Shown here piece by piece: positions 8,658-16,269 of a stretch of DNA of 64,000 bases. The DNA is from Streptococcus oriscaviae (lineage in GTDB: Bacteria > Bacillota > Bacilli > Lactobacillales > Streptococcaceae), in NCBI RefSeq assembly GCF_018137985.1, contig NZ_CP073084.1:1984001-2048000 (forward strand), given 5' to 3'. A model generated the notes under the pieces. That model was not told where the DNA came from and did not search any database. It saw only the letters and a list, made by a program, of their open reading frames with translations. Position numbers and translations under genes: made by a program. Positions within the stretch are counted from its first letter, which is position 1; the number at the start of each line of letters is the position of its first letter.

Positions 8658-10067
8658 GTGAATATAAATAATTTTGATAATTTTTTACAAATTAGTGGAG
8701 ATTTTGAAAAAAATTTAGAGAAGGAGTATAAAAAATCTAAAGGAATTTATTATACAGATGTACGTTTGTCCTATAAAATTATCGAGTTTCTAAAACTTGA
8801 TCCTACAAAATCCTTTTACGAACCTAATTGCGGAAGCGGTAGTTTTATTTATGCAGCAAAATATTACGGTTTTGAAAAACTTTATGGTGCTGATATAGAC
8901 AAAACAATGACATCAATTTGTAGAAAAATGACTGGATTGAAAGCAAACCAAATTAAAACATTAGATACTATTGGAAATTCATCTCATGTCATTCTTAAAA
9001 AGTTTGGTGTTCAAGAAAAATTTGACTATATTGTAGGAAATCCTCCATATGTTCCACTAACACAAAACATAAAGATAAAGAGTGACGATTATTTCTTTTT
9101 AAGAGATGTAAAAGATTCAGGAAACAATCTGTTTGTAGCAGCTATATACAGAGCTATAGAGAGTTTAGCAGAAAAAGGAAAAGTTAGTTTTATTATTCCT
9201 AAAAACTTTTTACATATTATGTCATATGGAATGCTTCGAAAAAGGATTTTAAAAGAATTCACAATTCATTCTATTATTGATTTAGGTAAGTATTTTAAAG
9301 GAGTTCGCGGTGAGCAAATTGTGTTTACATTTATAAACAAGCGTCCTATTGGAAATGAAATTAAATTCTGCCGATTAAGTGATAATTTAGAGATAATAGA
9401 GTTATCAAAAGTGAAGCAAAGTTTTTATTCGAACGAAATACTTTTTTTTGAGTCCAATCAATCTTATGAACTTTATAAAAAAATGAATCAAAATTATCAA
9501 AAATTTCAAGATATTTGTACAGGTTATGTTGGAAGGGGGAAAAGCAAAGAAAAAGGTTCGGTTGCAGGAAAAGATATACGGAAGTTTGGTTTCAAAAATA
9601 GAAATGTGCCTCGAAAAGGGAATAAAGTATTTATACAGAATATATATAGTGCTGAAGCCGGAGTGATTGCCTCTTTCGGTGGTGATTTATTAGCAACAGA
9701 AACTGTCACCGTTCTTACTGATGGTGACGAAAAAATGTGTAGATATATTTTGGGCATACTGCACTCCAGACTATGTAATTATTATTTGTTGAAATTTTGT
9801 TTTAATAATTCTAGTCTAACAATGCATACTGATGCAAGGTATTTGAAAAAGGTACCTTTGGTCAGAGAAGAAGAGACATTTAATCAGGTAATCAACGTAG
9901 TTAGACAGTTGGAAAAAGTAGAATATATGAGTAGCACATGGTTTGAATTTTTGGAAGCCTTAAATGATTTAGTTTACAAAATGTATAAAATTACACCTGC
10001 AGAGTCTAGATACATTGATAGTGAGATGAAAAAAATACAGTCGGAGAAATGGGATGCCAGTGAATAA
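8658..10067 (+). CDS. N6-adenine DNA methyltransferase, gamma-type with C-terminal specificity region
   Basis: A 469-residue AdoMet-dependent DNA methyltransferase. Motif I is EPNCGSGSF (about 55-63), followed by an acidic residue in YGADID (motif II), and the catalytic motif IV NPPY is at 128-131. This I-to-IV order and the long C-terminal half resemble TaqI/Eco57I-like gamma-class enzymes that methylate adenine, with target recognition in the C-terminal half. The start is GTG at 8658 behind AGGAGA. It overlaps the next methyltransferase gene by 14 bp, so they form an operon. AT-rich codon use indicates acquired DNA. Confidence 0.85.
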   Translation: MNINNFDNFLQISGDFEKNLEKEYKKSKGIYYTDVRLSYKIIEFLKLDPTKSFYEPNCGSGSFIYAAKYYGFEKLYGADIDKTMTSICRKMTGLKANQIKTLDTIGNSSHVILKKFGVQEKFDYIVGNPPYVPLTQNIKIKSDDYFFLRDVKDSGNNLFVAAIYRAIESLAEKGKVSFIIPKNFLHIMSYGMLRKRILKEFTIHSIIDLGKYFKGVRGEQIVFTFINKRPIGNEIKFCRLSDNLEIIELSKVKQSFYSNEILFFESNQSYELYKKMNQNYQKFQDICTGYVGRGKSKEKGSVAGKDIRKFGFKNRNVPRKGNKVFIQNIYSAEAGVIASFGGDLLATETVTVLTDGDEKMCRYILGILHSRLCNYYLLKFCFNNSSLTMHTDARYLKKVPLVREEETFNQVINVVRQLEKVEYMSSTWFEFLEALNDLVYKMYKITPAESRYIDSEMKKIQSEKWDASE

Positions 10068-10833
10068 TAATAAACGATGTAATGATTTATCTGGAAAGGA
10101 ATGGTTGCAAAATTCATTTAGTATTTGGAGAGATTTAAGAAAAACGAAAGAAGAAAAAGATTTGGGGCATCCGGCCTCTTTCCCTGTTTCATTAGTAGAA
10201 AAGCTATTATTAACATTTTCTAAGCAAAATCAAATTGTGTTGGATCCGTTTAATGGAGTTGGAACAACGATGGTTGGAGCGATTAACACAAATAGGAAAG
10301 GGATTGGAATAGAACTCTCTGAGGAGTTTTACAAAGTATCTTTAAGTAGAATTGATAGGAATGACAACATCAAGGTTTTTAATGGTGATTCTTTCGAGTT
10401 AATAAAAATGTTAGAAGATAACACTGTCGATATTTGCATTACTTCTCCCCCTTACTGGGATATTCTTAATATGCACAGAAGTGCCGATAAAAAAGAGGCG
10501 ATGAATTATTCCGATAAAGATATAGATCTTGGAAATGAAATTGACTATGATGTTTTTATTTCTAAATTAGGAAGTCTATTTGGTGAAGTTGGTAGAGTAT
10601 TAAAATCAGGTTCATACTGCCTTGTGAATGTAATGGACATACGAAAGAAAAGTAATTTTTATCCACTACATATGGATTTAGCGACTGAATTAAAACAACA
10701 TGGATATATTTTTGACGATTTGATAATTTGGGATAGACAGTCAGATTACAATAACATGAGACCTCTAGGATACCCATATAAGTTCAGAATTAATAAGGTC
10801 CATGAGTATATATTGATTTTTGTAAAGGAGTAA
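10054..10833 (+). CDS. Second DNA methyltransferase (SPPY type, N4-cytosine or N6-adenine)
   Basis: A 259-residue methyltransferase. The order of motifs is unusual: HPASFP (39-44, motif X-like), then DPFNGVGTT (64-72, motif I), then the catalytic TSPPYWD (SPPY at 131-134). In the common beta-class enzymes SPPY comes before the DPFxGxGTT block, so this one is permuted. SPPY favours N4-cytosine methylation, though N6-adenine is possible. The start is ATG within the end of the upstream gene, behind GGAG. A 116-residue protein follows after 7 bp. Two adjacent methylases suggest an asymmetric target, with one enzyme per strand. Confidence 0.85.
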   Translation: MPVNNNKRCNDLSGKEWLQNSFSIWRDLRKTKEEKDLGHPASFPVSLVEKLLLTFSKQNQIVLDPFNGVGTTMVGAINTNRKGIGIELSEEFYKVSLSRIDRNDNIKVFNGDSFELIKMLEDNTVDICITSPPYWDILNMHRSADKKEAMNYSDKDIDLGNEIDYDVFISKLGSLFGEVGRVLKSGSYCLVNVMDIRKKSNFYPLHMDLATELKQHGYIFDDLIIWDRQSDYNNMRPLGYPYKFRINKVHEYILIFVKE

Positions 10834-10840
10834 TGAGGAC

Positions 10841-11191
10841 ATGCATGATTATATTGATTTCTATAATTTTTTACAAGAGAATAACCAAAAAATTTTCATA
10901 GAAGTAGAGGGGCGTCCAGAGAGCATTGATAAATTTGTTAGAGAGTATTCTCAGAATTATTCTAAAATAAGTCATTATTCGGAGGGGATTTGTGTATTAA
11001 ATCCAAATGTTGATAAATGGGGTGTAGAATATAGAATATATTTAAATGTTATAGCTGGCATACCTCAATATTGGAATAATAAAAAGTACAATAATAAAAA
11101 ATATAGGTCTAATGAATTTAAGTATCGAATCGATGATAAAGGACTAGTAAGATACCTATTTGAAAATGGGTACAGAATTGGATACAACTAA
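10841..11191 (+). CDS. Hypothetical protein in the methyltransferase operon
   Basis: A 116-residue protein, rich in Tyr, Asn and Lys, with no recognised domain, signal or membrane segment. It starts at ATG 10841 behind TGAGGA, 7 bp after the second methyltransferase, and 16 bp before the LAGLIDADG-like gene. Position in a tightly packed operon suggests it belongs to the restriction-modification-like system, perhaps as a subunit or accessory factor; this is inference from context only. Confidence 0.6.
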   Translation: MHDYIDFYNFLQENNQKIFIEVEGRPESIDKFVREYSQNYSKISHYSEGICVLNPNVDKWGVEYRIYLNVIAGIPQYWNNKKYNNKKYRSNEFKYRIDDKGLVRYLFENGYRIGYN

Positions 11192-11207
11192 AACGAGGTA
11201 GTTATTG

Positions 11208-12095
11208 ATGAATACTGAAATGGCATATTTACTTGGCATGATTTGTGGTAATGGCACCGTCGAAAAAAATAAAAATGAAACTAAAATTTCAATTTCAATC
11301 CCTCACAAAAAACTTCGGACGGATGAATTTCACGATGTTAAATTGTATGTTAAGGCCAGTCTTGATGATATAAATAAAATAATAGCGCCGTTGTTAAGTA
11401 CACATATATCAATAGTTCAGTTGCAAAAAGTTACATTAATAACGTTTGTTAAGCCCAATCAAGATTATACGATTAGAGAAATGATGAGATTGTTAGGTGG
11501 TTCAACTTCAAGGAAAAATATGAGGATTCCTAATGATATTTTTTCGGCTACGGAACTGGAGCGAAAGTATTTTTTAAAAGGGCTATGTGATGTTACAGCA
11601 TACATTCGGCGTAGTAATTATTATTTTGAAAAATATAAACATCGAGTATACATTGAAATTCCAAATAACTGGTATCTCGTGATTGACATTGCAAATCTTC
11701 TTAAAACTTTGGATATACCTATTCAAAATATTGATTGGGCACATCCTAATATGAGAGATGGATTTTTAAGAAAGTATAATTCGGGAAACAAAGATTTTTG
11801 GAAAAAGGAACACCAGATAAAAATATGGGCAAATGAATTTAGACAAATAGGGTTTGGAGTCCGCCATAAGGAACAAGCACTTAATAGCTATACAGAAGAA
11901 CTTTTGGATGGCTTGAAGAAAGAAAATAAAGAATCAGACTATACTCATAAGTTCTATTGGGAAGGTCGGAGTACTAAGAAAAGAAAACCAATTCATCCGG
12001 AAGAGTACTCGACAGTGTTGCCGCCAGAGATTAGAGGAAAACATTATGAGTCGTGGAAAGACATAGCTAGGGACCTAGGCTATGGGGATAAATAG
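11208..12095 (+). CDS. LAGLIDADG-like protein, candidate restriction endonuclease
   Basis: A 295-residue protein with two LAGLIDADG-like helices: AYLLGMICGNG (about 6-16) and YFLKGLCDVTAYI (about 121-133), spaced as in single-chain homing endonucleases. The acidic residue expected at the end of the first motif is replaced (GNG instead of GDG), while the second keeps Asp in GLCDV. Neighbouring blocks such as DIANLLKTLDIP resemble the second half-domain. Linked directly to two DNA methyltransferases, it is the best nuclease candidate of the cluster. It could also be a degenerate homing-type protein. The ATG at 11208 is preferred over the TTG at 11205; the ribosome site is CGAGGTAG. Confidence 0.6.
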   Translation: MNTEMAYLLGMICGNGTVEKNKNETKISISIPHKKLRTDEFHDVKLYVKASLDDINKIIAPLLSTHISIVQLQKVTLITFVKPNQDYTIREMMRLLGGSTSRKNMRIPNDIFSATELERKYFLKGLCDVTAYIRRSNYYFEKYKHRVYIEIPNNWYLVIDIANLLKTLDIPIQNIDWAHPNMRDGFLRKYNSGNKDFWKKEHQIKIWANEFRQIGFGVRHKEQALNSYTEELLDGLKKENKESDYTHKFYWEGRSTKKRKPIHPEEYSTVLPPEIRGKHYESWKDIARDLGYGDK

Positions 12096-12129
12096 TTTAT
12101 GGTAATCCATTGTTTTAAACGAGTCCTGG

Positions 12130-12135
12130 TATAAT
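12130..12135 (+). promoter_or_regulatory. Extended -10 promoter of the fic gene
   Basis: TGGTATAAT, an extended -10 type element, 31 bp before the fic ATG. A weak TTGTTT lies at 12110-12115 with a short spacer. Confidence 0.45.
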
Positions 12136-12165
12136 GCTCACAACAAACCTATCAGGAGAGTCCGC

Positions 12166-12966
12166 ATGCAACCAACCTACAATATCGATAATCCCAATCT
12201 TTCCTACGAAGCCAAGCAAGAGCTTTGGGAGACAGGTTTTGGTCTCCAAAAAGTGGATGGGCTGACCCCATCTGTTTATATGGAAGAGTTGGCTGACAAG
12301 CAGGCGCGTGGGGAGTATACCTATGAGCAGGTGTATGAGGAAATCACCAAATATCATCAGTCAACGGACGCCAGTACGCAAGAGGCTGATATTGTTTCCC
12401 TTCGCATCGTTGAAATGCTTTCTCATAACGGTTTTAGCTTGAGACCGACAAGCCTACTCCATATCCACAGGGAGCTCTTCCAAGATGTTTTTGACAGCAA
12501 TATTCCAGTTGGCAAATACCGTACCGTCAACATTACAAAAAATGAATCAGTCTTAAGGGGTGACACAATCATTTATTCTGATTTTCCACTGATTGCTGCG
12601 ACTCTAGACTATGATTTCCAGCAAGAAAGAGATTTTTCTTATGCCGGACTAGATGAGAGAGCCATTGTCAGCCATATTCAAAGTTTTATTTCGGGAATCT
12701 GGCAAATCCATCCATTTCGTGAAGGGAATACTAGAACAATTACCGTTTTTTTGATTAAGTATCTCCGTTCACTCGGTTTTGAAATGGACACTACACCATT
12801 TCAAAATCATGCAAAATACTTCCGAGATGCCCTTATTTTGGATAATGCCAAGTTAACTCACAAATGTTCGGACTTTCTGACAGCCTTCTTTGAAAACCTT
12901 CTCCTGAAAGGTCAGAATGATTTGTCTAGCGAGATGATGTATGAGGAGTTGGGGATTCAGAAATAA
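12166..12966 (+). CDS. Fic-family protein (predicted AMP-transferase)
   Basis: A 266-residue Fic-domain protein. The active-site motif HPFREGNTR (about residues 184-192) matches HxFx(D/E)GNxR, with the catalytic His, acidic metal ligand and phosphate-binding GNxR all present. Such enzymes usually transfer AMP to a hydroxyl side chain of a target protein. The N-terminal helical region (about 1-75) precedes the Fic core. I do not see a clear inhibitory (S/T)xxxE(G/N) motif, nor a separate small antitoxin gene upstream. Ribosome site CAGGAGAG. Base composition is closer to the core genome than the methyltransferase cluster just before it. Confidence 0.85.
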   Translation: MQPTYNIDNPNLSYEAKQELWETGFGLQKVDGLTPSVYMEELADKQARGEYTYEQVYEEITKYHQSTDASTQEADIVSLRIVEMLSHNGFSLRPTSLLHIHRELFQDVFDSNIPVGKYRTVNITKNESVLRGDTIIYSDFPLIAATLDYDFQQERDFSYAGLDERAIVSHIQSFISGIWQIHPFREGNTRTITVFLIKYLRSLGFEMDTTPFQNHAKYFRDALILDNAKLTHKCSDFLTAFFENLLLKGQNDLSSEMMYEELGIQK

Positions 12967-12970
12967 TTTG

Positions 12971-13017
12971 AAGAACTATGGTTGAAAGACCGTGGTTCTT
13001 AGTTTTCAAAATTTTTA
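12971..13017 (+). terminator. Terminator-like hairpin after fic
   Basis: Arms begin AAGAAC (12971) and end GTTCTT (13000) around ATGGT/ACCGT pairing, followed by an interrupted T-rich stretch. It lies 4 bp after the fic stop. Confidence 0.5.
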
Positions 13018-13027
13018 AATAAAACAA

Positions 13028-13100
13028 AATATCACCAATTAATTCCAAAAATTTTAAAATATCACTATAAATCACCGATTATTTCCAAAAATTTGAAAAT
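13028..13100 (+). repeat. Two degenerate AT-rich direct repeats
   Basis: Two copies of a roughly 28-bp unit related by the core TTCCAAAAATTT, each preceded by ATCACC(A/G)ATTA, at about 13030-13056 and 13072-13098. A third, shorter relative (TTTCAAAATTTTTAAA) lies just before. They sit between fic and an ATPase gene remnant and may mark the deletion junction. Confidence 0.4.
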
Positions 13101-13125
13101 AATATCATTCCCCTCCGAAACTCTG

Positions 13126-13263
13126 AAAAGAGAACTTCGTCCCCTGCAAAAAATTGCAGATCATTATCCTAAATATCTCCTGACGATGGACAGTATTCAG
13201 CCAAATGCCAATTATGATGGGATCCAGAAGAAAAATCTGCTGGACTGGCTGCTGGAGGAGTAG
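13126..13263 (+). pseudogene. 3' remnant of a DUF4143/AAA-type ATPase gene
   Basis: A 46-codon frame ending in a TAG at 13261-13263 reads KRELRPLQKIADHYPKYLL, then a MDS segment and NYDGIQ, ending LLDWLLEE. This matches the C-terminal end of the widespread bacterial ATPases that combine an AAA domain with DUF4143. No start codon, ribosome site or upstream coding sequence is present, so only the last tenth of the gene survives. It fills most of the fic-metallophosphoesterase gap. Confidence 0.65.
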
Positions 13264-13283
13264 AAGACGCTCATTTTATGAAA

Positions 13284-13318
13284 ATAGACCACCTTCTTTG
13301 GAAAGAAAAGTGGTCTAT
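13284..13318. terminator. Bidirectional terminator between the ATPase remnant and the metallophosphoesterase gene
   Basis: Perfect arms ATAGACCAC (13284-13292) and GTGGTCTAT (13310-13318). It lies just after the stop of the minus-strand metallophosphoesterase gene and could serve both sides. Confidence 0.6.
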
Positions 13319-13327
13319 TGTTAATGT

Positions 13328-14185
13328 TTACCCCACCTCAAACAAGGTCATCGATCCGAGGAGTTCGTCTTTGAACTTCTCTTTTTTGTGGGCCAGGTAG
13401 TGGGGGTTGTTTTTGACTAGGTTGAAGCGTTTGGAGAGGTTCCAGGTCTGGCTGGGGTTGAGGTGGGGGTTTTGGTTGACAAAGTCGATGGTCAGGTCCC
13501 ACTCGCGCTGGTAGCCAAGGGGCCTTGCGTGGTAGCGGACGCCCTCGATTTCGACTGTGCCATAGGAGCGGTGGGCATGGCCAAAGACCACATCGGGAAT
13601 CTGGTAGCGAACAAAGAGCTCATGAAAGGCCTGACTGCCCAGAAAGGCGTTGAAAGGGGCAAACTTCTCATGCCACATGGTAAAGCGGCGGTGGGGGACA
13701 AAGTGCATGGCCAGGATCAGCCGGTCCCTGTCCAAGGTCTGTAGCTGGCTTTCCAGGACTTCCAGTTCTCGCTCCACGATTTCTTGGTCGCTTTTTCTTC
13801 GGTTCAAACGGCGGTCAAACCAGAGGTTTTTCCGCCTTAGAATCCTATCATATGCCCCGTCAGAAAAGGAATAGTCATACCAGCCATGAAAGGCCAGGAG
13901 TTGTCGGTCTCCAATGTCTAGAAGCTGAAAATTCTCCGCCTCAATCTGTGCCTCGTCCAGCCCCAGCATGTCATGGTTGCCCAGATTGTAGCTGACATCC
14001 AAGTGCTGGCGGAGATGTTCCAGAAAGGGTAGGCTGGCCCGCTCATGGTGGTTGGAAATATCCCCTGCCAAGTGGAGGTGAACCACCTCTTCCTCTTGGA
14101 GGGTCTGAATTAGGGTGTCGATTTCGGCCTGCCCAAATTGATTGCTGTCGATATGCAGGTCGCTCATAATGGCCAATTTTTTCAT
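13328..14185 (-). CDS. Metallophosphoesterase family protein
   Basis: A 285-residue calcineurin-like phosphoesterase. The dinuclear metal motifs are visible in order: SDLHID near the N-terminus, GDISNH, GNHD (SYNLGNHD), and FGHAH near residue 200. The family hydrolyses phosphomonoesters, phosphodiesters or nucleotides; the substrate is unknown here. The start at 14185 (MKKLAIMSD) is chosen over an upstream Met because a purine-rich AGGGG site directly precedes it and a -10 TATAAT lies just above. A monocistronic unit between two terminators. Confidence 0.85.
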   Translation of the reverse strand: MKKLAIMSDLHIDSNQFGQAEIDTLIQTLQEEEVVHLHLAGDISNHHERASLPFLEHLRQHLDVSYNLGNHDMLGLDEAQIEAENFQLLDIGDRQLLAFHGWYDYSFSDGAYDRILRRKNLWFDRRLNRRKSDQEIVERELEVLESQLQTLDRDRLILAMHFVPHRRFTMWHEKFAPFNAFLGSQAFHELFVRYQIPDVVFGHAHRSYGTVEIEGVRYHARPLGYQREWDLTIDFVNQNPHLNPSQTWNLSKRFNLVKNNPHYLAHKKEKFKDELLGSMTLFEVG

Positions 14186-14213
14186 GCCCCTATTATACCG
14201 AATTGGGCGCAAA

Positions 14214-14236
14214 AAAACAGTCCGAGGGACTGTTTT
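14214..14236. terminator. Terminator downstream of the cyclophilin lipoprotein gene
   Basis: Perfect 10-bp arms AAAACAGTCC (14214-14223) and GGACTGTTTT (14227-14236), with A and T runs on both sides so that it can work in both directions. It lies 53 bp after the stop of the minus-strand cyclophilin gene. Confidence 0.8.
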
Positions 14237-14288
14237 TTCACGAATTTGAAAATGGGAACAACATTAGGTAGGCCCTTTTTCTAGTTGA

Positions 14289-15086
14289 TTAGTCGAACTT
14301 GTAGTCTTTTACAATCTCAATGCTGTTGATGGTGACATCGGTGGTTGGTTTGTCGTTGCTGCCCGTTTCTACAGCAGCGATTAGGTCTACGATTTCCATA
14401 CCTGAGATGACTTGACCAAAGACAGTGTAGCCACCGTCTAGGCTTGGGTTTCCTCCGCTTTTGTAGGCTTCGATAATTTTTCCAGGATACTTGCTAGTTG
14501 AGAGTTGAGCCGACGCATCCGTCGGATTTTGGTTGATGAAAAATTGACTGCCGTTGGTATCTGCACCAGCATTGGCCATGGCGAGTGCACCACGGATATT
14601 GTAGAGGAAGGCAGAAGGCTCGTTCTTGAAACCTCGGCCGGCATCGATACTATCGTCCTTTCCAGCCCAAATGGACTCTCCGCCTGTACCGTTGTCCAGT
14701 GGGTCGCCGCCTTGAATCATAAAGCCGTTGATGACACGGTGGAAGATGACACCGTTGTAATAGCCTTCCTTGGCATGTGTTAGGAAGTTCTCAACGGCCA
14801 AGGGAGCTTGTTCAGGGAAGAGTTTGAGGGTAATATCCCCTGCACTCGTTTTGATGGTTACAGCAGCTTCGTTTTCAGCTACTTCCTGAGAAAGCTGTGG
14901 GAAGCTGGCGTTTGGATTGTTAATGGCGTAGGCTAAATCCTTAGCGTACTTGCTGGAAGCTGTGGTATCAGTAGAGGAGCTGGTAGCTTGGCTACTTGTG
15001 GAGCTGGAAGATGACTCAGTTGAATTGCTGGAGCAAGCAGCCAAAAACAGACTGGATGCTAGAGCTACAAATAAAAATTTTTTCAT
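14289..15086 (-). CDS. slrA: Cyclophilin-type peptidyl-prolyl isomerase lipoprotein
   Basis: A 265-residue extracellular folding enzyme. The signal peptide ends in the lipobox LFLAAC (Cys about 18), followed by a Ser/Thr-rich linker. The cyclophilin domain (about 70-260) has the conserved blocks GYYNGVIFHRVI, FMIQGGDP, ALAMANAGADTNGSQFFI and VFGQVISGME, including the FHR and Q residues of the active site. It corresponds to the streptococcal lipoprotein rotamase SlrA, which helps fold secreted proteins and is linked to colonisation in pneumococcus; the symbol is by similarity. Ribosome site GAAAGGG in front of the ATG. Confidence 0.85.
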   Translation of the reverse strand: MKKFLFVALASSLFLAACSSNSTESSSSSTSSQATSSSTDTTASSKYAKDLAYAINNPNASFPQLSQEVAENEAAVTIKTSAGDITLKLFPEQAPLAVENFLTHAKEGYYNGVIFHRVINGFMIQGGDPLDNGTGGESIWAGKDDSIDAGRGFKNEPSAFLYNIRGALAMANAGADTNGSQFFINQNPTDASAQLSTSKYPGKIIEAYKSGGNPSLDGGYTVFGQVISGMEIVDLIAAVETGSNDKPTTDVTINSIEIVKDYKFD

Positions 15087-15197
15087 AAGATACCCTTTCT
15101 GACAATAAATGTAAGCACATTTTACCAGAAAGCTCTTTCTTTTTCAATGGTGAAGAGCAGTTTGAGCAAGTCAGACTCTATTTGTTCAAAAATAAGG

Positions 15198-15203
15198 TAT
15201 AAT
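15198..15203 (+). promoter_or_regulatory. -10 box upstream of the VOC/SAP gene pair
   Basis: TATAAT, 39 bp before the GTG start at 15243. The region around 15174-15182 is T/A rich but has no clear TTGACA. Confidence 0.4.
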
Positions 15204-15242
15204 AAGGAACAATGTAAATTTAAATAAAACGAGGTAAGGATA

Positions 15243-15620
15243 GTGATTGAATCAATCGGACAAGTGATGCTCTACGTTAATGACATAGAAGCTGCTGCAG
15301 TTTTTTGGAAGGAAAAACTCGGTTTTGAGCGCGTGGAAAAGCAGCTTCAAGGCCCGCAGGTTTCCTATGTTTTGGCTCCAAAGATCGATAGTGAAGTCCA
15401 GCTTGTTCTTCATGACAAGGCTGAAGTAGCAAGGATGAATCCGGGGATGAATTTGGATACGCCATCCATCTTGATGACATCTAAAGATGTGGAGGCGACC
15501 TATCAAGCCTATATTGCAAATGGTGTAACGGCTAACCCTGTCATGGATTTGGGTTTTATGAAGGTTTTTAATTTCTGTGATAATGAAGGCAATTACTTTG
15601 CTGTTCGCGAGGTGAAGTAG
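15243..15620 (+). CDS. VOC-family protein (glyoxalase fold)
   Basis: A 125-residue single VOC module: MIESIGQVMLYVNDIEAA at the start, a central VSYVLAPKID, and DNEGNYFAVRE at the end. The start is GTG, supported by GAGGTAAGGA just upstream. Function is not predictable beyond the fold. The next gene begins at the base after this stop, so both are translated from one message. Confidence 0.75.
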   Translation: MIESIGQVMLYVNDIEAAAVFWKEKLGFERVEKQLQGPQVSYVLAPKIDSEVQLVLHDKAEVARMNPGMNLDTPSILMTSKDVEATYQAYIANGVTANPVMDLGFMKVFNFCDNEGNYFAVREVK

Positions 15621-16160
15621 ATGTCTGCTCACAAGCGTATTGAAGAGATGTATCGCGACCACGAAGTTAAACCTTATATTTCACCGGAGCGAGATTTGGA
15701 AAGCTGGCTCTTAGAAGCCAAACCTGTACCCAAGCGCAATATGGTTCGCTTAGAAGAAGGCCTCTTGCCCGGGGACATCATCTTGCTTTGGCGGATTAAC
15801 TTCGGTACATTTGAAACCACAACACCCTATTCCAAGTATTTTGAATACATGTATGGTATCAATGGCCCTGCCCACATGGAGCAATTGCTAGCTGATGGCT
15901 ATGCCTATATGGAGTCTGCCTTTGATTCCCTTGACCACATCACTTCGACCGCTAAGAAAAACATTCTCAAGGCAGAAGGAGTGGCTGGACTTTCCAAGAT
16001 GAAGGCGGCTGATTTGGATGCTGCCTTGCGAGAGCATCTGACGGAAGACAGGTTGGCATCTTATTTTTCAGTTCGCGGCTATGCCCTGACGGAAAAAGGC
16101 AGAGCAGCCCTTGAAAACCATCCTGAAGTGATTGATAAGCATCCAAAGAAGAAAATGTAG
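15621..16160 (+). CDS. SAP-domain-like hypothetical protein
   Basis: A 179-residue soluble protein. A region near residues 115-150 (LSKMKAADLDAALREHL) resembles a SAP-type helix-extension-helix motif, often found in nucleic-acid-binding proteins. The middle contains LLPGDIILLWRINFGTF, unassigned. Its ATG immediately follows the VOC stop, and the ribosome site GAGGTG lies inside the VOC gene end. A terminator follows directly. The SAP call is tentative. Confidence 0.6.
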   Translation: MSAHKRIEEMYRDHEVKPYISPERDLESWLLEAKPVPKRNMVRLEEGLLPGDIILLWRINFGTFETTTPYSKYFEYMYGINGPAHMEQLLADGYAYMESAFDSLDHITSTAKKNILKAEGVAGLSKMKAADLDAALREHLTEDRLASYFSVRGYALTEKGRAALENHPEVIDKHPKKKM

Positions 16161-16193
16161 ACTAGCCGGGCTGCCGGGCTGGTCTATTTTTTC
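16160..16193 (+). terminator. Rho-independent terminator after the SAP-like gene
   Basis: Arms GACTAGCC (16160-16167) and GGCTGGTC (16177-16184) with a GC-rich top, followed by TATTTTTTCTT. Overlaps the start of the next promoter. Confidence 0.8.
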
Positions 16194-16244
16194 TTGACAG
16201 AAAACGCTGACAATGGTATTCTTAAAGAAATATGAAACGTTTCA
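16194..16244 (+). promoter_or_regulatory. susR promoter with cre-like site and LacI-type operator
   Basis: The -35 TTGACA (16194-16199), 17-nt spacer and TATTCT (16217-16222) form the promoter. A cre-like site read on the minus strand covers 16199-16213 with one mismatch to WTGNAANCGNWNNCW. The palindromic operator TGAAACGTTTCA lies downstream of the start at 16233-16244, identical to two copies before the transporter genes, which implies autoregulation by SusR. Confidence 0.75.
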
Positions 16245-16269
16245 AATATCGCTTTTGAAAGGAGTAGAC

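Noticed and set aside
13028..13100. CRISPR-like repeats
   Set aside because: Only two degenerate AT-rich units, without constant spacer length or conserved repeat sequence.
16213..16269. A longer N-terminus for the LacI regulator
   Set aside because: It would be translated across the promoter -10 and the operator; the ATG at 16270 has a proper ribosome site and gives the usual LacI N-terminus.
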